From Nocardia terrae (lineage in GTDB: Bacteria; Actinomycetota; Actinomycetes; Mycobacteriales; Mycobacteriaceae): DNA of 64,000 nucleotides. How positions within the stretch are numbered: position 1 is the first letter of the stretch; every line of letters starts with the position of its first letter. The position numbers and the translations under genes are program-made. The notes under the pieces were generated by a model. The model made no database searches. It had not been told where the DNA came from and saw only the letters and a list, made by a program, of their open reading frames with translations. Below are positions 16,225 through 25,958 of the stretch, piece by piece. The DNA is taken from contig NZ_WRPP01000002.1 in assembly GCF_009760405.1 (NCBI RefSeq), forward strand, positions 310,001-374,000. The letters are read 5' to 3'.

Positions 16225-17505
16225 GTGACCAAGACCAGCAGCTTCAGTGCCCCGAGGGGGGTCCCCGACTATCTGCCACCCACTTCCGCGGAGTTCGTCG
16301 CCGTCCGTGACGGCCTCGTAGCGGCCGCGCGACTGGCCGGATACGGGCATATCGAACTGCCGGTTTTCGAAGAGACCGCCCTGTTCGCGCGGGGTGTGGG
16401 CGAGTCCACCGACGTCGTCTCCAAGGAGATGTGGACCTTCGCCGACCGCAACGGTGAGAGCTTCACCCTGCGGCCCGAAGGCACCGCCGGTGTCATGCGC
16501 GCGGTCATCGAACACAACCTCGACCGGGGACAGCTGCCGGTCAAGCTCTGCTACGCGGGTCCGTTCTTCCGCTACGAGCGACCGCAGAAGGGTCGCTACC
16601 GGCAGCTGCAGCAGGTCGGCATCGAGGCCATCGGCATCGACGATCCGGCGCTGGACGCCGAGGTGATCGCCGTCGCCGACCGCGGCTTCCGCGGGCTCGG
16701 GCTCGACGGGTTCCGGCTCGAGATCACCTCGCTCGGTGACGAGACCTGCCGGCCGCAGTATCGGGAGCTGTTGCAGGAGTTCCTGTTCAAACTGCCCCTC
16801 GACGAGGAGACCAAGCGGCGGGCGCAGATCAACCCGCTGCGCGTGCTCGACGACAAGCGGCCCGAGGTCAAGGAGATGACCGCCGACGCGCCGCTCATGA
16901 TCGACCACCTGTCCGAGTCCGCCAAGGCGCACTTCGAGCAGGTGCTCGGCCACCTCGACGCGCTGGGCGTGCCGTACGTGGTGAATCCGCGCATGGTGCG
17001 CGGGCTCGACTACTACACCAAGACCACCTTCGAATTCGTGCACGACGGGCTGGGCGCGCAGTCCGGCATCGGCGGCGGCGGGCGCTACGACGGGCTGATG
17101 GCCGAGCTGGGCGGGCAGCCGCTGTCGGGCATCGGCTTCGGTATCGGCGTGGACCGCACCGTGCTCGCGCTCGAGGCCGAGGGCAAGTCCGCGGTGGACG
17201 GTCCGCGTATCGAGGTGTTCGGGGTGCCGCTGGGCGATGTGGCCAAGCAGCGCCTGGTCGTCATCGCCGGTGAGCTGCGCAAGGCGGGGATCCGCACCGA
17301 TCTGGCCTACGGCGGGCGCGGTATGAAGGGCGCGATGAAGGCGGCCGACAAGTCCGGGGCGCGGGTGGCCCTGGTGCTGGGCGACCGCGAGGTGGCCGAG
17401 GGGGAGATCGGCCTGAAGGATCTGAGCACCGGTGAACAGCGCCAGATTCCGCTCGACGAGGCGGTCGCTCAGGTCGCGGCCGTGCTTGCCGGAGAACGGG
17501 ATTAA
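16225..17505 (+). CDS. hisS: Histidyl-tRNA synthetase
   Basis: This 426-residue class II synthetase is of normal length. It shows [10 protein letters not shown] at the N-terminus, motif 2 as [12 protein letters not shown] near 116-127, the histidine-specific [13 protein letters not shown] near 260-272, motif 3 around [10 protein letters not shown], and a C-terminal anticodon-binding domain. It charges tRNA-His in the cytoplasm. The GTG start at 16225 fits the family N-terminus; no clear Shine-Dalgarno lies upstream, so the mRNA may be leaderless or nearly so. A strong hairpin follows the stop. Confidence 0.96.
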   Translation: MTKTSSFSAPRGVPDYLPPTSAEFVAVRDGLVAAARLAGYGHIELPVFEETALFARGVGESTDVVSKEMWTFADRNGESFTLRPEGTAGVMRAVIEHNLDRGQLPVKLCYAGPFFRYERPQKGRYRQLQQVGIEAIGIDDPALDAEVIAVADRGFRGLGLDGFRLEITSLGDETCRPQYRELLQEFLFKLPLDEETKRRAQINPLRVLDDKRPEVKEMTADAPLMIDHLSESAKAHFEQVLGHLDALGVPYVVNPRMVRGLDYYTKTTFEFVHDGLGAQSGIGGGGRYDGLMAELGGQPLSGIGFGIGVDRTVLALEAEGKSAVDGPRIEVFGVPLGDVAKQRLVVIAGELRKAGIRTDLAYGGRGMKGAMKAADKSGARVALVLGDREVAEGEIGLKDLSTGEQRQIPLDEAVAQVAAVLAGERD

Positions 17506-17510
17506 CTGAC

Positions 17511-17549
17511 CGGTCGGGTTCCGCCGGTGCGCCCGGCGGAACCCGACCG
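17511..17549 (+). terminator. Terminator hairpin after hisS
   Basis: A 16-bp stem, CGGTCGGGTTCCGCCG pairing with its complement across a 7-base loop, begins a few bases after the hisS stop. No U-run follows, but the length and GC content make a factor-independent terminator of the actinobacterial kind likely. Confidence 0.75.
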
Positions 17550-17704
17550 CGGCCCCTTTCCGGCCCGCACCGCGAATCCCTGCTTGGGTCGTGGCGATTC
17601 GGGGTATGGGGTAATGGCCTGCTGGTACCGTGCGGTGCGTCGCGCGGGGGTGGCGCGTGCCGCCGGTACGCGTGACTCATCGACTCCTGGACGAATGCGC
17701 TGCC

Positions 17705-18352
17705 TTGACTGAAGAATCCAAAGCCGGGCCCGCGGGCGAAGTCGGCCTCGACCTGATCGCGCCGGAACTGCTGGCTCCCGCGTTGCGCAAGCTCACCCTG
17801 GCCGCGCTCGGCGTGGGCATCGGTGTCGGGCTGCTGATGGCGCTGTTCGTGCACTGGCCCATCGCGCTGGCCGCCGGCCTCGTGCTCGGCGCGCCCACCG
17901 CGCTCTACGCCATGGCGGTGCGGCGGCGGCGGATCGCGGTGGCGGGCACCGTGATCCGGGCCCGCACCTGGCGCGGTGAACGCCGCATCGACCTGGCCGC
18001 CGCCACCGCCGTCGAGATCTTGATCTACCCCGGCCGGATCAGTCGCATCGTCTTGCGCGTCACCGCCGGCCCCGACACCCAGATCGTGCCCCTGGCCATC
18101 TACAGCGACTCCGGCAGCGGCCGCGAACTGCACATCCTGGGCCTGCGCAAACTCGCCGACGCCCTGGCGAGCTGCCCCCTGGCCGCCGCCCTGGCCATCT
18201 CCGATCTGCTGATCGGGCAGCTGCGCGCCGAGGCCCGCGACGCCAACGCCGAGGAGCGCCCGCTCTATCGCGCCGTCCGCATGGTCCGCATCCGCGACGA
18301 GGCCGCCCCGATCGTCCTGGCCGACTCCGATATCGCCGACCTGGCCCACTGA
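17705..18352 (+). CDS. Two-helix membrane protein of unknown function
   Basis: About 215 residues. Two adjacent hydrophobic helices lie at about 27-70 from the chosen start (LTLAALGVGIGVGLLMALF, ALAAGLVLGAPTALYAM), then a cytoplasmic beta-rich domain resembling a membrane-anchored PH-like fold, ending in a helical tail. The family is not recognised. The start is uncertain: TTG at 17705 precedes the conserved-looking acidic segment, but GTG codons at 17672 and 17630 are in frame and none has a good ribosome site. It stands alone between the hisS terminator and mdh. Confidence 0.65.
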   Translation: MTEESKAGPAGEVGLDLIAPELLAPALRKLTLAALGVGIGVGLLMALFVHWPIALAAGLVLGAPTALYAMAVRRRRIAVAGTVIRARTWRGERRIDLAAATAVEILIYPGRISRIVLRVTAGPDTQIVPLAIYSDSGSGRELHILGLRKLADALASCPLAAALAISDLLIGQLRAEARDANAEERPLYRAVRMVRIRDEAAPIVLADSDIADLAH

Positions 18353-18451
18353 CCGATTCGCCGGAAAGCGGCTGGAGCGGAGCCGATTCGGGTCCGGGCG
18401 GCGGTGTTGGCTTGCTCACCGGGCGCGGCGGGGCGGTGTGAGCCTGGTTAG

Positions 18452-19492
<1,041 letters not shown>

Positions 19493-19516
19493 CCTCGGCT
19501 GAGACGAGAAGTGTGC

Positions 19517-20389
19517 TCAGCTCAGCTTGCTGATCACGTTCTCGCCGTACCACTTGATCTTGACGATCTTCTCCTCGAGCGACTCCGTGTCGTGCTCCAT
19601 GGCGTAGGAGTTGCGGAAGCCGACGATGAGGTCGGTGATGCCCTTCTCCTCGAGCCGCTTCACGCCGTCGGTGGTGTAACCGTCGCGGGAGACGGCATGG
19701 ATCTCGAACTCGCCCGGATTGTCGCGCTCGCTGCGCAATTCGTTGATCCGGGCCAGGTACTTGTCGAGGTCCTCGCCCTTGCCGCCGGCGTGCATCCAGC
19801 CGTCGCACAGCCGCACCGCGCGTTTGAGAGCGGCGTCGCTGTGGCCGCCGAGCAGGATCGGCAGCGGCTCGGTCGGCGCAGGGGTGAGCTTGATCTTCGG
19901 GATGTCGTAGAACTCGCCGTGGTACTCGAAGTACTCGCCGGTGGACAGGCCGCGCACGATCTCGATGCATTCGTCGATGCGCTTGCCGCGCTTCTCGAAG
20001 GGGACGCCCATCATCTGGAAGTCCTCCGGCCACGGGCTGATGCCCACGCCCAGCGCGAAGCGGTTGTTGCTCAGGCGCGCAAGCGAACTGGCCTGCTTGG
20101 CCACCAGCACCGGCGGGCGGATGGGCAGCTTGAGCACGAACGGGGTCTGGCGCAGGGTGGTGGTGGCCGCGGCGATGGCGGCGGAGAGCACGAAGGTCTC
20201 GATGAACGGCTTGCCGTCCAGGAATTCGCGATTGCCGTCGGCGGTGTACGGGTACTTCGAGTCCGACTCGGCCGGGTAGGCGATGCTGTCGGCCACGGTG
20301 ATGCTGTGGAACCCGGCGGCCTCGGCGGCCTGCGCGAGGGGGATGTAGTAATCCGGGTTGGTCATCGCCTCCGCGTAGGTGAAGCGCAT
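19517..20389 (-). CDS. LLM-class, F420-type oxidoreductase
   Basis: This 290-residue protein has the luciferase-like (beta/alpha)8 pattern of the LLM class: an N-terminal strand MRFTYAEAM, GVGISPWPEDFQ near 117-128, and LPILLGGHSDAALKRAVRLCDGWM near 174-197, motifs shared with F420-dependent oxidoreductases. Such enzymes reduce or oxidise lipid and secondary-metabolite substrates using F420; the substrate here is unknown. A homologous family member, Rv3520c, is in the mycobacterial KstR regulon, and here a KstR-like palindrome lies 34 bases upstream of the start, so a sterol-related role is plausible. GAGAGGA precedes the ATG. Confidence 0.88.
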   Translation of the reverse strand: MRFTYAEAMTNPDYYIPLAQAAEAAGFHSITVADSIAYPAESDSKYPYTADGNREFLDGKPFIETFVLSAAIAAATTTLRQTPFVLKLPIRPPVLVAKQASSLARLSNNRFALGVGISPWPEDFQMMGVPFEKRGKRIDECIEIVRGLSTGEYFEYHGEFYDIPKIKLTPAPTEPLPILLGGHSDAALKRAVRLCDGWMHAGGKGEDLDKYLARINELRSERDNPGEFEIHAVSRDGYTTDGVKRLEEKGITDLIVGFRNSYAMEHDTESLEEKIVKIKWYGENVISKLS

Positions 20390-20420
20390 CGATCGTCCTC
20401 TCGACAGTGAGCAGTGCGAA

Positions 20421-20440
20421 AACTAGAACAGATTCTAGTT
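20421..20440. promoter_or_regulatory. KstR-like palindrome between the F420-type gene and the hsdA-like gene
   Basis: AACTAGAA-N4-TTCTAGTT is an 8-bp perfect inverted repeat. Its core TAGAACAGATTCTA (20424-20437) matches the published KstR operator TnnAACnnGTTnnA with one mismatch (ATT for GTT). It lies 32 bases ahead of the minus-strand start and within the shared intergenic region. Confidence 0.6.
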
Positions 20441-20613
20441 CTGGAAGTGATGCTAGCCGCAGGCTCGCCGGAAAGCAGCCGGAACGCCGAACCGGCGCGG
20501 CCGGGAGTCGATTGCGCTGCGCGTGCTCAACAGTCGTATCCCGAGAACGGACCGCCCGGTCGTAGCCGTCCCGGTGGCTGAGATGCCGGTCCTGACGGGG
20601 TTGTCCGGATTCC

Positions 20614-20627
20614 TGGATCTTGTTCTA
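20614..20627. promoter_or_regulatory. Weak KstR-like site just ahead of the hsdA-like gene
   Basis: TGGATCTTGTTCTA matches TnnAACnnGTTnnA except ATC for AAC. It ends eight bases before the ATG at 20636, where a bound repressor would cover the ribosome site or a leaderless start. It is weaker than the sites at 20424 and 23794. Confidence 0.4.
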
Positions 20628-20635
20628 ATCGCGGT

Positions 20636-21385
20636 ATGACGATCGCCATCACCGGCTCCGGTTCCGGCATCGGCGCGGCCACCGCCGCCGCCCTGCGGGC
20701 CGCCGGGCACGACATCATCGGGATCGACCTGCGCAACGCCGACATCACCGTCGACCTGGCCGACGCGGCGGCGCGCGACGCGGCCGTCGGGGAGATCCTG
20801 CGGCGCTCCGGCGGTGCGCTGGACGCCGTGGTGCTGTGCGCGGGCGTCGGGCCGCAGGTGCCCGACCCGAACCTGGTGGTGGAGGTCAACTACCGGGCCA
20901 CCGTCGCCCTGCTCGACGCACTGCTGCCGGCGCTGCAGAAAGGCGAAAACCCTGCGGCCGTGGTGGTTTCGTCGGTCGCCTCCACCCAGATCAAGTGGGA
21001 GGACAACCCGATCAACAAGGGCAACGAGGCCGAGGCCTTCGCCCAGGCCGGGGATTTCGCGGGCAGCTACGCCTACGCCTCGTCCAAGAACGCCGTCACC
21101 GTGGCCGTGCGCGAACGGGCCGCGGCCTGGGGCGCGGCGGGCGTGCGACTGAACACCGTCGCCCCGGGCAGCGTCGAAACCCCGCTGCTGCAGGCCGGTT
21201 TGGACGATCCGCGCTACGGTGAGGCCATCCGCAACTTCGTGGCCCCCATCGGCCGCAACGGCAAGCCCGAAGAGATCGCCTCACTCATCGTGTACCTGCT
21301 CGGCCCCCAGGCCGGTTTCATCCACGGCGCACAGTTCGTCATCGACGGCGGAATCGACGCGCAGACGCGGCCGACCGCGGTGTGA
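20636..21385 (+). CDS. hsdA: 3-alpha-hydroxysteroid dehydrogenase-like SDR
   Basis: This 249-residue SDR has TGSGSGIGAAT near 6-16, LCAGVG near 68-73, SSVAS near 105-109, and the catalytic tyrosine and lysine in YAYASSKNAVTVAVRERAAAWG near 144-163. The C-terminus, HGAQFVIDGGIDAQTRPT, closely recalls the Comamonas testosteroni 3-alpha-hydroxysteroid dehydrogenase/carbonyl reductase as remembered, which oxidises 3-alpha-hydroxysteroids with NAD. The resemblance extends over NTVAPGSVETPLLQAGL. The exact substrate is an inference. It is divergent from the F420-type gene and sits behind two KstR-like sites. No Shine-Dalgarno is obvious. Confidence 0.85.
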   Translation: MTIAITGSGSGIGAATAAALRAAGHDIIGIDLRNADITVDLADAAARDAAVGEILRRSGGALDAVVLCAGVGPQVPDPNLVVEVNYRATVALLDALLPALQKGENPAAVVVSSVASTQIKWEDNPINKGNEAEAFAQAGDFAGSYAYASSKNAVTVAVRERAAAWGAAGVRLNTVAPGSVETPLLQAGLDDPRYGEAIRNFVAPIGRNGKPEEIASLIVYLLGPQAGFIHGAQFVIDGGIDAQTRPTAV

Positions 21386-21795
21386 TCCACCGCGGCGCAG
21401 CGATTTCGCGCCAGGAACGGTGGCCGAGCCCGCGGGGTGTACAGCCGCACATCGGCCTCCACTCGGCCGCGGTCGTCGGGGCAGCTACCCCGATGACCGC
21501 GGCCCTTCGCCTTCTTCCGGCGGCGCGGCCGACCGCGCGCGACACGACCGCATCCGATCTCGTGCCGATGGCCTCCGTGGCAATCGAAAGCGGCTGCGCC
21601 GCAAGGGGGCTGGGCCTGATCGGCCCAGGTTCGCCGTCGAGGTCCCGGTGCCCGCCGATGGCGCCGATCCGAAGGCGGCGAGTGGCGGGCGAGTTAGCTT
21701 TCGGCACCGGCGCTCTGGTTCCGGCGGGCCGTGCCTCGGTGTTCAGCGCCATCGTTGCACGTCCCTGACGCGGTGGAACCAGAGCCGGGTGGGAA
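21386..21795. other. Stretch without a convincing gene
   Basis: Two overlapping open frames compete: 21382-21768 (+, 128 residues, starting in a GTGA overlap with the hsdA-like stop) and a minus-strand frame from about 21753 down into the hsdA-like 3' end. Both have a lower third-position GC bias than the neighbouring genes, are rich in Arg, Pro and Ala, have no good ribosome site and match nothing recognisable. No clear terminator hairpin was found for the convergent genes. Confidence 0.45.
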
Positions 21796-23334
21796 TCAGA
21801 CCTGGTCGGAGTCGGTGTCTTCCTGAGTGTCCTCGGGCTGGCCGATGACTCCGGGGGCGAAGGTGCCCAGGTTGCCGGTGAGTTCGCTTTCCTGCAGCGG
21901 GCTTTGGTGCGGCTGGACCGTGCGGCCGTGCTGGCCGTCGGGTGCGCCGCCCTTGCCCGCGCCCGCCGCGGCGGGGGAGCCCATGAAGCCCGAACCGGCG
22001 GGACCGCCCATGGCGGCGATGCCGCCCGCACCGGCGCCGAACGGGTTGGCCGGAGTGGCCATCTTGCCGCCGGGGATCGAAGAGCCGGGGCCGCCGGGAG
22101 TCGAGGGCAGGCCGCCTCCGCCGCCGAGGCCGCCGCCTCCGGCGCCGCCACCACCGCCACCGCCACCACCGCCGACGCCGGCGGCCATGGTGTCCGGCGC
22201 GCCGCCCGCGGGATTGGTCTTGCTGGGATCGCCGGAGCCGGGAGTGCCTGCCTGCAAACCGCTTTCGAGCAGGCCCTTGGCCTGTTCGAGGATCGGCTGG
22301 CCGACGTTCTGGGCCAGTGACTGGGCGACCTCGGCGGGGTTCGGGCCGCCGCCCTGACCGAGTAGCTGGCCGATGACGCCCTGCACCTGGGCGGTATAGA
22401 CGGACAGTTCGCCGTGGGTGGCGTTGACGACCGCGACGGCCTCGCCGAGGTGGCGGGTGGCCGAGGCGATCAGGGTGGTCTGGCCGACCGGGGTCAGGAT
22501 GAGCGGGGCCATGGCGGTCGCCTCGGTGGCGAACGCCTGCGCGATGGCGGTGAGCTGGATATTGCCCTTCTGCACCACGGCCGCGGCCTGATTGGTGATC
22601 GCCGACAGGTCGAAGCCGCGCTGGGCGGTCTCCTGGCCGTGGTTCTCGGCCTGCTTGCCCGTCTCCTGGGCGCTCTGAGAAGCCTTGCCCTGCCACAGGG
22701 ATTCGACGGTCTTGAGCGCGCCGCTGCCGACTTGGACCGCGGACTCGATGAACTTCGAACCCTGGCTCAGCAGGGTGGTCGGGTTGAAATTGCCCAGCAC
22801 GCCGGTGCCGAAGCTCTGCAGCAGATCCAGGAACGGCTTGAACAGCGCGTCCAGTCCGGGGATGGCGGGCAGGGCCATGCCCTTCATGAGATCGCCGACC
22901 GGATCGGCGGGCAGGGGCGGCAGGATCGAGGCGGGGTTCGCGGCGGCGCGGGCCAGGGCGGCCTGGGCGGACACGAGCGCCGCGGGCACGCTGTCGAGTG
23001 CGGTCTGCGCGTTGGCCAGGACCGATTGAGCATCGCCGAGGGTGCCCTGCGCACCGGAGAGGACGCCGTGCGCGCCGTCGAGCGCGGGAGTCAGCGCGTC
23101 GGCGGGCTGGGGGCTGCCGCCTCCGGGAACTCCGCCGCTCAGGGGCGAACCGGTCTGCTCGAATTCCTTGCGCGAGAGCGCGAATTCCGGGGCCTGGAAG
23201 GGAGCGACATCCGCGGGCAGGGTGCCGAGTGCCAGGTCGGGGATCGGGCCGGGGGCGATCGTGGTCACGCTGTCCACTCCCATCGGGGCGGGGATCTGCT
23301 GGGGGAGCCCGATCACGCCGGAATCGAGGCTCAT
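21796..23334 (-). CDS. Ala/Gly-rich protein paired with an EspC-like type VII target
   Basis: This 512-residue protein has no signal peptide. Residues 1-90 are proline-rich and residues 90-370 are helical and alanine-rich, with Ser/Gln-rich amphipathic helices resembling WXG/PPE-like bundles. Residues 375-480 are dominated by Gly runs and Pro, and the tail is acidic. No named family is certain. It begins in an ATGA overlap with the EspC-like gene, the arrangement of type VII secretion substrate pairs, so it may be co-secreted. No ESX core genes (EccC, EsxA/B) occur in the window, so a secretion system encoded elsewhere would be needed. Confidence 0.7.
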   Translation of the reverse strand: MSLDSGVIGLPQQIPAPMGVDSVTTIAPGPIPDLALGTLPADVAPFQAPEFALSRKEFEQTGSPLSGGVPGGGSPQPADALTPALDGAHGVLSGAQGTLGDAQSVLANAQTALDSVPAALVSAQAALARAAANPASILPPLPADPVGDLMKGMALPAIPGLDALFKPFLDLLQSFGTGVLGNFNPTTLLSQGSKFIESAVQVGSGALKTVESLWQGKASQSAQETGKQAENHGQETAQRGFDLSAITNQAAAVVQKGNIQLTAIAQAFATEATAMAPLILTPVGQTTLIASATRHLGEAVAVVNATHGELSVYTAQVQGVIGQLLGQGGGPNPAEVAQSLAQNVGQPILEQAKGLLESGLQAGTPGSGDPSKTNPAGGAPDTMAAGVGGGGGGGGGGAGGGGLGGGGGLPSTPGGPGSSIPGGKMATPANPFGAGAGGIAAMGGPAGSGFMGSPAAAGAGKGGAPDGQHGRTVQPHQSPLQESELTGNLGTFAPGVIGQPEDTQEDTDSDQV

Positions 23335-23660
23335 GCCTGCTCGTCGATCTGCCCGGAGAAATTGCCGAGGCCGCTCGCGAAGTCGGCATCGGTGGCGTCG
23401 TAGGTGGCCGCCGAGCCGAAGGCGGCCTGACCCAACTTGGCGAAGCGGCCCGAGAGGGCATTGATGTCGCGATCGTGCAGCAACTCCGCGACCGCGAAGC
23501 TGGCCAGGAAGTCCGCGCCGATGAGTCCGAACGCCGGCGTCATGGCCGCGACGTGAGACACCGTGTCGAGGCCGCCCTGGGCGGCGATGTCGGCGGAGAC
23601 GCCGCTCTGGGCGGTCGCGAAGGCGCGGACCGCGCCGGTGTCGACCGAGAGATCGGCCAT
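23331..23660 (-). CDS. EspC-like type VII secretion target (DUF2580-type)
   Basis: This 109-residue, all-helical protein begins MADLSVDTGAVRAFA and has the size and pattern of the EspC/DUF2580 family: LSVDTxxV at the start, an A-rich helix pair, and YDATDADFASGL near the end, similar to the family's YxxxD/E secretion signal. EspC proteins are secreted through ESX systems with partner proteins. The start at 23660 was chosen because it has the GGGGGG leader and the family N-terminus; a longer frame to 23780 adds unrelated sequence. It overlaps the Ala/Gly-rich partner and is divergent from the 3-beta-HSD-like gene across a perfect KstR-like site. Confidence 0.78.
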   Translation of the reverse strand: MADLSVDTGAVRAFATAQSGVSADIAAQGGLDTVSHVAAMTPAFGLIGADFLASFAVAELLHDRDINALSGRFAKLGQAAFGSAATYDATDADFASGLGNFSGQIDEQA

Positions 23661-23793
23661 GTCAGTGCCCCCCAATCGTCGTGGACATGCGGATGCCGAA
23701 TATATCCCATCGAGCGTCCAGCCCGGTGTGGCGTCGGTCCTATCGCCGCACTTCGCACCCTGGCCGGATCGCAATGCCACCGTTGTTGCAAAT

Positions 23794-23807
23794 TAGAACA
23801 AGTTCTA
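23794..23807. promoter_or_regulatory. Perfect KstR-like operator between the secretion pair and the 3-beta-HSD-like gene
   Basis: TAGAACAAGTTCTA is a perfect palindrome (TAGAAC/GTTCTA around AA) and matches the KstR consensus TnnAACnnGTTnnA at every fixed base. It lies 13 bases ahead of the ATG at 23821 and about 130 bases ahead of the EspC-like start. Assuming 70% GC and independent bases, roughly 0.1 such matches would be expected by chance in 64 kb. Confidence 0.72.
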
Positions 23808-23820
23808 TATTCTCGTCTCC

Positions 23821-24807
23821 ATGAAGGTCGCAGTCACCGGCGCTGCCGGGTTCCTTGGCACCAATTTGCTTCGCCTGCTTACGGATCGCGGTCACGAGGT
23901 GACGGCCATCGACCGCGTCGCCGGGACCGCTCAGTCCGGCGTCACCTGGGTCAACGGCGATGTGCTGGACCCGGCGTCCATGCGTTCGGCGCTCGACGGG
24001 GCCGAGGTGGTCTACCACCTGGTCGCGCTCATCACTCTCGCGCACAAGAACGATCTCGCCTGGCGGGTCAACACCGAGGGCGTGCGCGTGGTCGCCGACG
24101 CGGCGCGCGAGGTCGGCGTGCGGCGCATGGTGCACACCAGCTCGATTCACGCGTTCAACCAGTACAGCTGTGGCGGCACCATCAACGAGCGCTCGCCGCG
24201 GTCCATCGATCCGGACCTGCCGGTCTACGACCGCTCCAAGTGGCAGGGCGAGATCGAGCTGCGCAAGATCATCGACCAGGGTCTGGACGCGGTGATCTGC
24301 AACCCGACCGGTGTGTACGGACCGATCGACAACACCAACTCGCGCATCAACTGCACCCTGTGGGACGCCGCGCGCGGGCGGGTGCCGGTCATGATCAGCG
24401 GCGGCTTCGACCTGGTCGACGTGCGCGACGTGGCCCAGGGGCTGATCCTGGCGGGCGAGCGCGGCCGCACCGGTGAGAACTACCTGCTGGGCGGGCACTT
24501 CACCGACATGTTCCAGGCCACCCGCACCGCGGCCGAGGTCAACGGAAAGATGAAGCCCGCCTTCGCGATTCCGGCCAAGGTCATCAATGCCTGCATGCCG
24601 GTCATGGAGCCGGTCGCCAAGGCCTTCGGCAGCGACCGCATCTCCAAGGCGGCCATGGGTGCGCTGCTGGCCGCGCCGATCGTCGAGCACGCCAAGGCCA
24701 CCGAGGAACTCGGCTACCGGCCGCGGCCCGCCGAGCAGACCATTCGGGATCTGGTCGCCTTCTACAACGGGCAGCCGATCGAGGTCGACACGCAGAAGAT
24801 TGCTTGA
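23821..24807 (+). CDS. NAD-dependent epimerase/3-beta-hydroxysteroid dehydrogenase-like protein
   Basis: This 328-residue extended SDR has GAAGFLGTNLL near 7-17, a DV-type adenine contact (NGDVLD), a catalytic serine region HTSSIH near 104-109, and the Tyr/Lys pair as YDRSK near 139-143. The layout suits the 3-beta-HSD/isomerase and nucleoside-diphosphate-sugar epimerase group. With a perfect KstR-like site just upstream, oxidation of a 3-beta-hydroxysteroid or a related lipid is the best guess; sugar substrates are not excluded. It lies upstream of the radical SAM gene but is probably a separate unit, because a LexA-like box separates them. Confidence 0.85.
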   Translation: MKVAVTGAAGFLGTNLLRLLTDRGHEVTAIDRVAGTAQSGVTWVNGDVLDPASMRSALDGAEVVYHLVALITLAHKNDLAWRVNTEGVRVVADAAREVGVRRMVHTSSIHAFNQYSCGGTINERSPRSIDPDLPVYDRSKWQGEIELRKIIDQGLDAVICNPTGVYGPIDNTNSRINCTLWDAARGRVPVMISGGFDLVDVRDVAQGLILAGERGRTGENYLLGGHFTDMFQATRTAAEVNGKMKPAFAIPAKVINACMPVMEPVAKAFGSDRISKAAMGALLAAPIVEHAKATEELGYRPRPAEQTIRDLVAFYNGQPIEVDTQKIA

Positions 24808-24814
24808 CAGTCGT

Positions 24815-24830
24815 TAGAACACATGTTCGA
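24815..24830 (+). promoter_or_regulatory. LexA (SOS) box upstream of the radical SAM gene
   Basis: TAGAACACATGTTCGA differs from the mycobacterial SOS consensus TCGAAC-N4-GTTCGA at one base (A for C at position 2). It ends eight bases before the GTG start of the Rv2578c-type gene. As I recall, the M. tuberculosis orthologue is among genes reported with a LexA box, which supports the call. Confidence 0.75.
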
Positions 24831-24838
24831 CTGGGGTG

Positions 24839-25852
24839 GTGCGGTGGCAAAGGCAAACCCTGAACGCCGATGACGGCGCGCTCCCCGGGCTCGAACGTGC
24901 GGGCTTCGTACGCAGCGTACAGACGCCCGAGTTCGAGGGCATCACGTTTCACGAGGTGCTCTGCAAGAGCGCACTGAACCGGGTGCCCGACTCGAATCTG
25001 CCCTTCAGCTGGACCATCAACCCCATGCGCGGGTGCTCGCACGCGTGCCGCTACTGCTTCGCCCGCGGCTCGCACGAATACCTCGACCTCGACGCGGGAG
25101 CCGATTTCGACTCCCAGATCGTGGTCAAGACCAATGTGGTCCCGGTGCTGCGGCGCGAACTGCACAAGCGGTCGTGGCGCCGGGAATCGGTTGCGCTGGG
25201 CACGAATACCGATCCGTACCAGCGCGCCGAGGGGCGCTACCGGCTGATGCCGGGCATCATCAGCGCGCTCACCGAATCCGGCACCGGGTTCTCCATTCTC
25301 ACCAAGGGCACACTGTTGCGGCGGGATCTGTCGCTGCTCACCTCCGCCGCCGGGCAGGTGCCGGTGCATCTCGCGGTGTCCATCGCGATTCTCGACGAGG
25401 ACCTGCACAAGGGACTCGAACCCGGCACCCCCTCGCCGCGCGCGCGGCTGGAGTTGGTGCGGGCGCTGACCGAGGCCGGGTTCGCGGTGAATGTCATGGT
25501 GGCCCCGGTCATTCCGTACCTCACCGACTCGAACGCCCACCTGGACGAGCTCTTCGGCGCCATCGCCGAGGCGGGGGCCGCGGGCGTCACGGCGTTTCCC
25601 ATGCACTTGCGCGGGTCCACGCGCGGATGGTTCCTCAACTGGCTGGCCGAAGCGCACCCGGCGCTGCTGCGGCGCTACCGGCAACTGTATGGTCGTGGAG
25701 CTTCGGTCACACCGGAGTATTCTGCGTGGCTACGCGGCCGAATCGAGCCGTTGCTGGAAAAACACCGTTTGAACCGCGAACGGCAGGCCGAACCCGAGGT
25801 CCGCGCCGCCGAATCGCACACGCCCGATACCCAGCTGGCGTTGTTCGCCTGA
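24839..25852 (+). CDS. Rv2578c-type radical SAM protein
   Basis: This 337-residue protein carries the cluster motif CSHACRYC at about residues 66-73, which binds a 4Fe-4S cluster and S-adenosylmethionine. The sequence follows the Rv2578c family closely from memory, including MRW at the start, DDGALPGL, EVLCKSALN, GTNTDPYQRAEGRY, and HLRGSTRGWF. Members are related to SplB-like radical SAM proteins; the reaction is not established. The start GTG at 24839 gives the family N-terminus MRW; another GTG lies one codon earlier. The LexA-like box suggests induction by DNA damage. Confidence 0.9.
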   Translation: MRWQRQTLNADDGALPGLERAGFVRSVQTPEFEGITFHEVLCKSALNRVPDSNLPFSWTINPMRGCSHACRYCFARGSHEYLDLDAGADFDSQIVVKTNVVPVLRRELHKRSWRRESVALGTNTDPYQRAEGRYRLMPGIISALTESGTGFSILTKGTLLRRDLSLLTSAAGQVPVHLAVSIAILDEDLHKGLEPGTPSPRARLELVRALTEAGFAVNVMVAPVIPYLTDSNAHLDELFGAIAEAGAAGVTAFPMHLRGSTRGWFLNWLAEAHPALLRRYRQLYGRGASVTPEYSAWLRGRIEPLLEKHRLNRERQAEPEVRAAESHTPDTQLALFA

Positions 25853-25958
25853 CGCCGGTTCTTTGATCGAAACCATTGCGCTTCACGGGTGTGTCGCGAA
25901 TATTGCGGAGTAGTTTGGCGTTGGTACCTCACACCTGACTAGGAAGTGATGCACGCGC

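Noticed and set aside
21382..21768. 128-codon frame overlapping the hsdA-like stop
   Set aside because: Weaker codon bias than neighbouring genes, a competing minus-strand frame and no motif; kept only as an uncertain stretch.
22080..22200. Glycine-rich coding DNA considered as a PE_PGRS gene or a tandem repeat
   Set aside because: There is no PE domain and the repeats are simple Gly runs within one frame, so they are part of the Ala/Gly-rich protein.
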